Assembly: GCA_023078685.1 (NCBI GenBank)
Contig: JALGAS010000007.1
Coordinates: forward strand, 2,046,001 to 2,110,000
Source: Neopestalotiopsis rosae
Lineage: Eukaryota > Ascomycota > Sordariomycetes > Amphisphaeriales > Sporocadaceae
Reading direction: 5' to 3'
DNA: 64,000 nucleotides
Shown here: piece after piece, positions 11,554-21,100 of the stretch
Numbering within the stretch: position 1 is the stretch's first letter
How the letters are laid out: every line of letters begins with the position of its first letter
The notes under the pieces: model-generated
The model's database searches: none
Told to the model about the DNA's origin: nothing
Seen by the model: only the letters and a program-made list of their open reading frames with translations
Program-made: the position numbers and the translations under genes

Positions 11554-13124
11554 ATGGTTGCCGCAATTGAAGTCAACGAGTTCAATGGGGCCAACGGAGT
11601 CAAGAAGATCAACGGCTCGTCCAAGCCTGTTGCTCAAGGAGTTGTGATCAACGGAGCAGAACTCGGAAGCGGCGTGCCAGACACTACCAAGGCATGGCGC
11701 ACTCTGTCGCAATACCTGCCCAACCGCGATGCCGACACCGACTTCTGGTGGAAGTACTGCGGTCTGCACATGGCTATCCTGCTTGAAGAGGCCGAGTACC
11801 CGGCTGACAAGCAAATCGAGGCTCTGGTCTTCTTCTACCACTGGTGTGTAAGTCAAAGCTTCTTCTCGTATCTGAATAACCACTATGGATTCCAATGCTA
11901 AACAATATCTAGGCGCCTTACATGGGTGCTTCCCCCAGCCCACACGGAAAGCCTCTGAGATGGAGGTCTGGTCTGCAGCCCGATGGAACACCCATCGAGT
12001 ACTCGTGGAAGTGGCCCCAGGCTGGCGGCGGCAAGCCCGAGATCCGTTACGATTTCGAGCCCATCAGCGACCTTGCCGGCACCGAGGCGGACATTTTGGG
12101 CCAGCTGGCCGCCAAGGAGCTGATGAGCAAGCTCAAGGCCGCCCTTCCAGACGCCAAGGTCGATAACACCTGGTTCTACCACTTCATGTCGACGCTGTTC
12201 GAGCACGACAACACCAAGCTCATGGACGCCGTCGCCAAGGGTGAGCCCGTCAGCAACACGGTGCTCATGGCCGCCGAGTTCCTGCCCAAGGGCGTCAGCT
12301 TCAAGACCTATATCCAACCCCGCGTGCTCGGCTACCCGGGTGCCGTGCCCACTGAAGTCTACGAAAATTCCATTGCCGGTATTGAGGCCGAGACCCCCGC
12401 CCGCCGCGCCGTCAACGAGTTCCTTCGCGTCAGCGAGGAGGGCAAGAAGCTCGTCCCCTTCAGCATGGGCGTCGACAACCGCGCTGGCTCGCGCCTCAAG
12501 TGGTACTTCTTGACGCCGCACACGAGCTTTGAGAGCATGCGTGCCATCCTGACGCTCGACGGCCAGGTCCAGCACCAGCATCTCGAGCGCCAGCTGGGAG
12601 AGCTGAAGGACCTGCTCTACACGGTCCTGGGCCTGCCCGAGGACTTTCCCGAGAGCGAGCACCCGGGCAAGTTCCTCGGCGCCAAGACCCCTTACCACAT
12701 CCCCCCTCCTCCCCCCGGCGCCCCCGAGGGCGACGAGGGCGTCGTGCAGTTCCTGACTGGCTACCCCTACTACTTTGATGTGGCGCCCGGCCAGGACCTC
12801 CCCGGCGTCAAGTGGAGCTTGCCGGTGCGCAACTTCCCCGGCAGCGACCTGTTCGTCGCGGAAAAGTTCGTGGCCTGGCTGGAGAAGCAGGGTCGCGGGG
12901 CCTACGGCCAGCGCTACCTGTCCATGCTGCACCGCATGGCGGCCGCCAAGGGGCTGAAGCTCTCAGAGTGCAATGGTCTGCAGTCCTTCATCAGCGTTCT
13001 CATGAGACCTGACGGCCAATTCGACGTTACCACCTACTTCTCCGCCTACGCTTGGGAAGACGAGAAGCACAAGCAGGAGCAGCGTGGTGTGCGGGCTGGA
13101 GGCGTCAGCCGTGGAGACTGGTGA
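11554..13124 (+). CDS. DMATS-type aromatic prenyltransferase
   Basis: Soluble ABBA-fold prenyltransferase of the dimethylallyltryptophan synthase family. It transfers an allylic prenyl group, usually dimethylallyl, to an aromatic acceptor without an Asp-rich metal motif. Exons are 11554-11847 and 11913-13124 (65-bp intron), giving 501 aa. The N-terminus has the family WW pair (DFWWKYCG). Glu127 in GTPIEYSW matches the acceptor-orienting acid of the family. Candidate diphosphate-binding residues are Arg143, the K-x-Y pair Lys229/Tyr231, and R-x-K-x-Y at Arg292/Lys294/Tyr296. A C-terminal VTTYFSAYAWE matches the end of the domain. A Pro-rich loop (HIPPPPPGAP) in the second half is unusual. The coding sequence is GC-rich at third positions, which opens a long antisense frame. 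The acceptor could be tryptophan, tyrosine or a polyphenol. The THN-reductase neighbour hints at a polyphenol, but this is inference. Confidence 0.93.
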
Positions 13125-13531
13125 ATGTGAAATTGGCTTTCCTTTTGCATAGCGCAACAGAAACTTGTTGGTAGCTGTCAGATTTACTTTACTTAGAATG
13201 GCGTAGTCGTTTTTATCAATAGATTGTTCAACATCATCAAGATTGATCTCTATGTGCGGTCAGTGAAATTTGGCGTTTAGGAGTTGTAATAGAAAAACTT
13301 ACACATAGGGAGTGCCATGGTAATTGCAGGACTTTTTCGTGTTGTAGTACTAACTGACCTTAGCGTGACCCATGGGCACATCCCTCGTGCGGCATAATCA
13401 AGAATCGAATCTCTCTTCCACCCTTCTTCTCTGTAGCTCGCTACCATCACTTCAGAGATCGGCCAGAAAATCCTCAGTCGTCATCTCCTTTTACTTTGAC
13501 TTAGATTATAATTTGGGCAAATATTCATTGT
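13125..13531. other. Convergent intergenic region
   Basis: 3' flanks of the prenyltransferase gene (+) and the regulator gene (-). Nothing else is seen. Confidence 0.6.
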
Positions 13532-15963
13532 CTAGATAGGAAACGCCTCGCTCCAATCTCCCCAGTCCATTGACTGCACAAAATTATCAACGTCCATTTG
13601 TCCTACATCGCCATAACTCTGATCAAAGTTACCATTGGAGAACCACATAGGAAGATCTTCATTCGGAAGCCCCTTATGTACCATGGCGTCTGCAGCTGTG
13701 GCTGGGAATCCTTGCAGAGACAACCCATCCAACTGAGACAGAGTACTAGAAGGCTCAGCGGTGCTGACTTGTTCCTCAACCTTGGTCTGCTGCGCGTCTT
13801 GTGTGCTTCTTGGCTGTTCAGTCATTTGCATATGATCTTGCTCAGGCTGAGGCTCTGCATTGGATGGCTGATGACCTTGATCCTGATCCTGTAGTTGCTG
13901 CATGCGATGCCTATTCGCTCTTGTGACAAGCTGTTGCAAAGCTCGCCACAGTGGGTCAGTGTGCACAATATCGGGAACTATCTCAAGTGAGCGCGTGACA
14001 AGACTCCAGGCATGTTCGGATGTCGAGTCCCACGGACATGAGCAGATACGAGCCAGGACAATAGCTAGAGGCTGCCAATACACATTACCCTGCACAAGCC
14101 AGGCCCATCGTCGCGTCGCTTCATTCGTCTGGAAATCAAAGAAATCTTCGACAATGGCCAGGGCGAGGGTAAATGACTTGTCATCGGGTCGTTCTTCCTG
14201 AAAGGCGGATTGCCGCTTATGGTGAAGAATCATGAGCTCCCAACTGTTGCAGTGCACTTTGGAGAGCATGGACAAGGCAAGCTGAATCGGCTGATCCAAT
14301 TGCCAGTGCCAACGCTCTGCTGATATCCTGTCTCGAAAACTGTGCAGTTTCTCCAGCTTTTGCTGAATGCTTGCTTCAGACTCGCCCTGTGCCTGACCGG
14401 AAGACAGCTTCGAAGTGACCGACTGCATGGTGCGGGTGAGCCGCCACTTCTCACAAGCTATCAGTGTGATGGTGGTATCGGTGAATCCTTCCCTAGGAAC
14501 CGGAGCGTTCTTCATTTCGGGATTGATGTCTACATCATTGACGTTTGTAGGGTCGAGGGTATCGAAATTTCTCTCTGATATACCTATTTCGGGCACCTGT
14601 CCATCACCAAGGCGGATTTCGGTACAGCAGATGTGCCACCAGATACGCCTGCGTATCTCGACTTCGAATGGAGATAGATTTGGAAAGTGGGAACCATCAC
14701 GATGCAAGCCAATCGACACAGCAATGCGCACTAACAGACCGACCAGACACCATATATAACGAGCCGACTCACATCGGCGGAGGGTGAAGAGGTAGAGGAT
14801 GAAAGCCTGCACGACAGAGAGACTCGTGGTGTTTAAGAGGTCTGCTTGGCCGAGAGCCTTCTCTGTTCCCAAACGCAGCTGATCCATGAAGTCGCTCTTG
14901 TCTCGGTTGAACGCATCTCTCACCTTGAAAACGCCCAAAATCAGTACATGTCACATAATACTTCTGGCGCTGTCCCAAATTGCACTTACCTCTTCTACAG
15001 TGAGAGAGTTGACTGCTGCCATTGAAATGGCAAACATGAGTGGCTGCATTGACGCGTCCAGTGCATCGATACGACCTCTGCACCCCTGAATCGCCTTTCC
15101 TACTGTCGGTACGTGCAAGATATGGACAAATGGGCTCACCAAATCCACAAATGTCTGCCATATGAAGAACATCTCTGCTGGAAGCGGTCGCAGTTTGTCA
15201 AGATTCTCCTTGCTCCTGTCCAGGTCATCGCCTTTGCTGTTGCCAAACACAAAACAAGGATTTCCGGCAAAGGTGCTCTTGGCAGGAGGTAAGAGACTCG
15301 ACTCATACATTGAATCATTATCTGGCTCTTCGGGTGCGAGCTCGTCGAATGTCTCGCGAATTATTCTGATCTGGAGATGGTCAGTATCAAACATGAAGAC
15401 TTGACAACCAAGTCCGCCCGTTGTAAAACATGACGCCTTACCTCGCGGCGCAGAGCAGCCCAGAAGTGGTCCCCGACATAGATACTGCCTTTCTCCTCGG
15501 ATGGCGTAGCTTGTTGTGGTTGGCTCTGCGAAGGTGTGAGCCCAAAGCCGCTGGGCGGACTGAAACTGGAAATGCTGTCATCCCGATTGCGACTATCCAC
15601 ATTCGAAGGTGACGCCGCAAAACCATCTGCCTCTGAACTAGTGGTATCGCCCGTCATGCCGTGACTGGAAGATGGCGCCGGCGTGCCCTCATTTGAAGCT
15701 GCTGGTCGACTCTCCAGCTCCGTATTGAGGCTAACCACGACCTTTTCCAGGCGCCGGATGCGATCCATCAACTCGGCCTGTTTTGCCTTGGGCCGTGCCA
15801 ATTCTCGTTGCGGCTCCGGCCGTCGAAAGACGCGGCCAGAAGTCGGAAAGACGCATTCTCGCAGTCCCTTTACACAATTGGCGCATGGATAATGGCGATC
15901 ACATCGCACTTTCCGCCGCTTGCAGTTCAAGCAGTTCCATTGATGCTCATCGACACTCGACAT
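13532..15963 (-). CDS. Zn2Cys6 fungal-specific transcription factor
   Basis: Probable pathway-specific nuclear regulator of the cluster. Minus-strand exons are 15963-15442, 15370-14990 and 14923-13532 (introns 71 and 66 bp), giving 764 aa. The start at 15963 puts the zinc cluster at the very N-terminus: Cys11, 14, 21, 27, 30 and 37, a perfect C-x2-C-x6-C-x5-C-x2-C-x6-C with basic KRRKVR inside. A longer in-frame start at 16092 exists but is less typical. A coiled linker region with Arg/Glu follows near residues 60-95, then Ser-rich sequence. The middle homology domain (fungal_trans) includes GLHRDGSHF and EIRRRIWWH in exon 3. The C-terminus is Gln/Glu-rich and ends in a short acidic Trp-containing segment, which fits an activation domain. 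A TATA box (TATAAATA, minus strand) lies at 16149-16156. Confidence 0.92.
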
Positions 15964-17414
15964 CTTCTTGCGAGTGTGCGTCGTCACAAAGGTGATGTGA
16001 GAGCGATTCGCAAATTCAGTGTTTGCGTAAGCAAGGGTTTTACGAACGCTGCACGAAAATGTGGACGCTGATGAGGAGGCGTATCTATTCAAGATGCCCT
16101 TGCGTGCCCGGGTGAGACTAGACTACATAGGATCCCCGCCCAGTATTGTATTTATAGATCCCACCTCTACACAGTAGTTCGCGCGGCACATAACCCGCTA
16201 AACCCCGCCAAGAATGTGCCTCTTTGCATCTGGTTGGGACCCTGCAGTTGTACGGAGTTCGGTATGCTTGACCTGTGAGTCTTTGGTGTTCGTGGAAGGA
16301 AGACTGGTTACCAAGAATATATCAGTCTAATAAGTCTGCTACTAAATGCCATGAGGAATTGATCAGACAGTCTTGTTTCATGACAAAAGTCCTTTCCCGT
16401 GCGACCTCAAGATCGATCTGTGTACAATGAGCTACCCGAAGAGCCGGGATTGGCTTCCTTGCCAGTAAAAGCGCATCCAAACTCTGTTGTACTGTTCACG
16501 GTAGCTTTCGATGGGGGTACTGAGCGTGCTGACCTAGGCTAAATGGTACCTGAAGTCTGGCGAAATCTTGCCCGAAGACTATCCTGGTACCCGGCTTTTA
16601 GCCCTACGAATGCCTGAAGTCCGTGATCTGCATTCAGAATTCCCAAAAGCCAACAACCCCGGTTCCAAGCCCGTGTGGGCGCGTGTGGGACCGTAACGCA
16701 AAGCAGACGCGCCCACTTTCACGGCTGCCTGGTCCAATTGTCAACATTGTTCGTCTTGCAATGGACTCAGAACAAGACTGTCTATCTGCAAGAAGCTAGA
16801 CTAAAAGAATCTCGTGATCCAGGGCTCAGGGTCTCGATTGCCGAGTGGGCAAGTGACCCCCGTATCCCGACTCTCCATTCATCGCGTACCTATCAAATCA
16901 TGGGTACCTGAAGTTGAACCCGGCTTGACAGATCCAACGCATACCGGTTCCCACTTCAGCCTACTGCGCCCGACCGGGAAACTCTTCTTGCCTGATCAGT
17001 GACCAAACCACTATTCAGGCCGTCAACTCCAGAAGAATTTGAGGTCTGTGGGAAAGATCTCAATCGATCAAGACCGAAATAAGACGTCGTCGAAAATTGC
17101 CTAGTAAGCCAAGTCAATAATTGCTCGGCCCGGAATGAAATCTACCTTTCATCGCATATGGCCAATCCTCCAGATTCCTATACTCCCGCGGTAACTCTTG
17201 TATTATATTTCACGTTCTCGCGGTGCATGTCATTGATATAACAATCTTGTCAATTCGTGTGACTTTTGTCGATTCATAAGCTCTATAATCCGGCGGTCTC
17301 CATTGACCACATAAATGCTTCATAGCCCATAGGGCATTAGGTTTGTTTGAAATACAGTCTGACAAAAGAAATTCGTTTTAACATGTCCTCTAATGCACGC
17401 ACGCACTTCAGCAA
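15964..17414. promoter_or_regulatory. Promoter region of the Zn2Cys6 regulator and exporter 3' flank
   Basis: No gene is supported in this 1.45-kb stretch. On the minus strand a TATA box lies at 16156-16149, about 190 bp before the regulator ATG. CCGGG-type boxes are at 16106-16113 (GCCCGGGT), 16586-16594 (GGTACCCGG), 16943-16952 (ACCGGTTCCC) and 16973-16980 (ACCGGGAA). These could be sites for autoregulation. Confidence 0.5.
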
Positions 17415-19307
17415 TCATGCCTTGCGCTGACCACTCAAACGGAAACGCTCTCCGTAGATAGTAAGAATCCAAGGAAGGGGTACGAAAGCAAGACCTAAAA
17501 AGCCCAAAAGACTGTTTCCCCAACCGACTGCAAAGACACAAGTTAGCAAATACAATACAGATGAGAAGATATAGAGGCGGTTGCTTACGGCCGAGCTTTT
17601 CGTACATTGGCGGGCCTGCCAGCGGCAGAAAAGCACCAGCAATGTACCGAAGAAACGTATTGGCAGCCAGTGCGGACGCACCAGCCTCGGCTCCGAATAC
17701 TTGGACAAGGTAGACCATCTGAGGCATCTGTGGGAAAGCCATCTATTAGCTAGGAGGTCCAAGTCTGTAACTATCTGTGGAGAGACACATACCATGATGA
17801 AAACAATGCCAATGCCGACGACGGCGGTCGCCAACTCAGGGACGATCCAGTGCACGTTCTTGTCGACGCTCCAGCCGTACCAGAACATGCCAATCGGGAG
17901 CGCAGGCGCCATGTAAGCCATGAGCGGGAGACGGTCCTCGGGCTTGGAGACGCCATTCTTGGCCGCCCGTGTTCTCACGATTTTCTCGGCGAAAATAGTG
18001 TGGGCGATCACGGCGCCAAACATGCCAATGCCCAGACCGATATAAGCCAGACCAGAGATGCCGACGGACCAGTGGTACTGATTCATGAACACATCCGTAA
18101 AAGTTGTAAACAAGATGAACTGCAGACCAAAGGCAAAGGCCGCATAAAGTGAGAGAAATAAGACGATTGGTGAGAAAATGAGAAGTCTAGCAGGACGCAG
18201 GAGATCGTTTGCGAATTTTGACATTGAGTTACCAGACTGTGAAGATTTGATATCTAGACCTCGGCGCGCTGCTCGTCGACGCAGAATCACGGGAGCATAG
18301 GTCTCGCGTAGGAAGATTATGCACAGTACGATAATGACACCATACTATAGTAGAGAATTGAGTCAGCTCTTCGTTCACTTTAAGAAGCAAGGATGCCAAG
18401 GATCGGGTAAAGAGAATACATACCGCGATCAAAATGATGCGGAAGATCCAGCGCCAGCCGATGCTTTGGACGACAAAGCCACCAGCAATGGGCCCAACGA
18501 CGGGTCCCGCCAAAGGTCCCAGCACGAATAGACTCATCCATCTTCCTTGGTTCTCCTTGGCAATCACATCGGCCAGCGTGCCGCCACAAAGCACCAGCGT
18601 GCAAGAGCCGGCACAACCAGCCAAGAGGCGGAAAGCAATGAAGCTTCCAATGTTTGTGGAAAAGGCACAGCCAATCGTAAAAGCCGCGTACATGAAGACA
18701 GAAGTGGAGTAGATGGGAAATCGACCGTACATTTCGGAAAGAGGCGCCAAGACGGATGATCCCACAACAAAACCGAGGACGTAGATGGAGACGGTAAGAC
18801 TACCAATGGTTTCGCTCGTGGAGTGGAACTCTGCCATTAACTCGGCAGAACCAGGTGCAAACATGGTCATGGCAAGATTGCTATTCAGAAAGGCAGTGAT
18901 TAGCGAATTGATCATGCACGGTTTCCAAGACGAGCCATTGCAACCTACTTGACTAGAGTAATAAGAGCAACAAGAATAACTTGCATCCGTCTTTTGTATG
19001 CAGGCCAGTTCTGGGGGTTCTCTGGGTCGTCTGGTCCATCCCAGTCGAGTTTGTCAGGGTCTTTCCCATCATAGTTTGCGGCATCTCTCTCGATGTCGGT
19101 TGACGGTCCCAACGACTCGAGAGGGATATCTGTGCTTCCCCGTAGTGTCTCGCTATATGGCCCAAATTCGAGAGGGATTTCTGTGCAATCTAATCGAGAC
19201 TCGCCATACGGGCCGTATTCACAAGGTCTTTCTGTGCATTGTAATTGCGACTTGCTATAAGGTCCCTCAGCCTCGGTGAGAGACGCCTGCGTGGCTTTTG
19301 AAGGCAT
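17415..19307 (-). CDS. MFS drug/metabolite:H+ antiporter (DHA1 type)
   Basis: Plasma-membrane exporter, likely for the cluster product or self-resistance. Minus-strand exons are 19307-18949, 18880-18424, 18344-17793, 17727-17589 and 17527-17415 (introns 61-79 bp), giving 539 aa, normal for 12-14 TM MFS exporters. The WDGPDDPENPQNW entry motif precedes TM1. Motif A appears as GSSVLAPLSEMYGR and the antiporter motif C as LGPLAGPVVGPIAGG. The last exons give FLPLAGPPMYEKLGLGWGN, as in this family. At intron 3 a second acceptor 15 nt upstream would add five residues. The cytosolic N-tail holds three 17-residue repeats (residues 15-65), which is unusual. Its upstream region carries four CGGCCG palindromes. 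Confidence 0.9.
19113..19265 (-). repeat. Three tandem 51-bp units coding for 17-residue repeats in the exporter N-tail
   Basis: Units cover residues 15-31, 32-48 and 49-65 of the MFS protein. Each starts GPY and has a C/S-T-E/D-x-P core (TERP, TEIP, TDIP); a fourth partial unit begins GPSTDI. The first unit ends CEY and the second ends LEF, so the units are diverged but share register. Confidence 0.8.
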
Positions 19308-21100
19308 GCTGACAGATTTGAATTTATAAATGGACGATTTGTCGCTTGTCAGATAGTGAAGAGTTATTGTTCACAACAAGATGTGTCTAATTAATTTTCT
19401 TAGACAATTCAATACTACTTCGACGTTTTATAAACTCGATCATATACACGGCGTTCGGATTGTCGCCTCTTAACCTCACGTCCATAATTCGTGGCCGGGG
19501 TGGGGCAGCTTGACGCCCATTGGCCACGGCCGAAGTATGCAACCACGGCCGACGGCCGAGACGTACTAGGACCGAACGGCAGCGCGACCGAAAGTTCGTG
19601 TCACATATGGTCACGGCCGAGTCAATCCAGCCTTCACAAGTTGCTCAAAATGACATTTGCCATCATTCCAGTGTTCCGGCAGTAGCGTACCTGGATGGGG
19701 AGGCTATGTAGGCAGGGTTCTGCCAAGGCCTCGCGGGCTGGTCACAAGGCCCGGCATGACCTTTTATTTTCCGACAGCATCTTTGAATGGACTTGAAGTC
19801 CTAAACGGGATACCATAGATTGAATTAGTGTCAGTTCTGTACTAAATTGGATGTGACAGCCGTGACGATCCCTGTACTACGCCCGGATCTGGTGAGGTCG
19901 TCTCAATCTGTCCGACTTGTGGCTATTTTGTCGGTCCAAGCAGTGACAAGGTATCGGGCGATCACCCGCATGAATACAAAGATTCAAGAGCATAATACTC
20001 TTACTAGCCACGTGAAATCCACGTGTTTCATTATATTCAGGTACCCGGCTGCTGTATTGATGAGTGGATCACTCAGTTCCCTGGGACCCGAGTTTCCACT
20101 TGATGGAGGTAACAACTCGACGACGTGATCATCATCGATCTTTTTGTACATTGCAGAAAATCGTCAAGGTTAGTCTAAAATTCGATTAAATTAAATTCAT
20201 ACAGCCTTGATGGCATGATTTGATGACAGAGTGCAAATATTGACAACCAAAGAATGTATCTATTCGCTTGGAATTGATGTCAGATTGCAGCCATATAGGT
20301 GTGGCTCTTGTCATGACCTCACGATATACATTCGCAAGGACCAAATTCGCGATAATGACGTACCGCATCTGATAGTCTGATTCTCTTCCGTAGTCATAGT
20401 TGTCGACTCTTTAAGTCGCTAACGATGAAAAATGACATCATTGAACGTAAATTCGTGAAAGTCATTATCCTTACATTATGGCCGTTGAAATTTACTGAAA
20501 GAAAGACGTACTACAAAGGCAGAAATATAAACGATGAGTAGGGGGTTTTAGTGGTATACGACGTCAATAGGGATTTATTCTTCATGCTAGGCTGCATATG
20601 ACAAGGTGTATCGAGAGGAATGCGATCATGATATGCAACCAGCTATTTCACAAGCGGGCAATAGTGGCAATACAACTTCAGCAAGACTTGATTCATGCTC
20701 TTATTAATATTGTTTTCTTTTGTATGTTGCACTTCAAAATAAATAACCTTATTCGTAATTAACTAGCAATTAGGCATATTAACTCTTTGGTTAAATCTTT
20801 CGATATGTGATTTCGATATCCTTGGCACTATTGGTCATTCGATATGATTCTCGGAGATCATGTAGCAAGCATCTCAAACTACATAGCACATCTAGTCATT
20901 ATTATTCATACTTGCATTACATGTCTCTTGATGATTCTACAGCAATAGTCCAGCAAGCATTGTCAATATCGGGGTTTTCAAGATAGTCGTTTACACTCGA
21001 TGCTGTCTGAAGAAAAAAGTTACAAAACACAACAACCACCACAACAATGCTTGTCTAAGCCAACAACGAATTGTTGAATACTAAAAATAATCTCAGAGAT
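19308..21100. other. AT-rich intergenic region right of the cluster
   Basis: No gene is supported. The left part is the exporter promoter. From about 19800 to 21050 the base composition is clearly more AT-rich than the flanks, with many short A/T runs and stop codons in all frames. CpA and TpG dinucleotides are still frequent, so I do not read it as an obvious RIP-mutated transposon. Confidence 0.55.
19527..19619. promoter_or_regulatory. Cluster of four CGGCCG palindromes upstream of the exporter
   Basis: Palindromic CGGCCG occurs at 19527-19532, 19546-19551, 19553-19558 and 19614-19619, each followed by A; three are preceded by CA. They lie 220-312 bp upstream of the exporter ATG. CGG/CCG inverted triplets are the typical recognition unit of Zn2Cys6 dimers, so this is a candidate operator for the cluster regulator. 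Binding is inferred. Confidence 0.5.

Noticed and set aside
11898..12932. 344-aa minus-strand open frame antisense to the prenyltransferase
   Set aside because: It lies wholly opposite the DMATS coding exon and arises from strong GC bias at third codon positions. The product is Ala/Leu/Gly-rich with no domain.
19800..21050. Possible RIP-mutated transposon
   Set aside because: The stretch is AT-rich, but CpA and TpG dinucleotides are still common and no terminal repeats or transposase remnants are visible.
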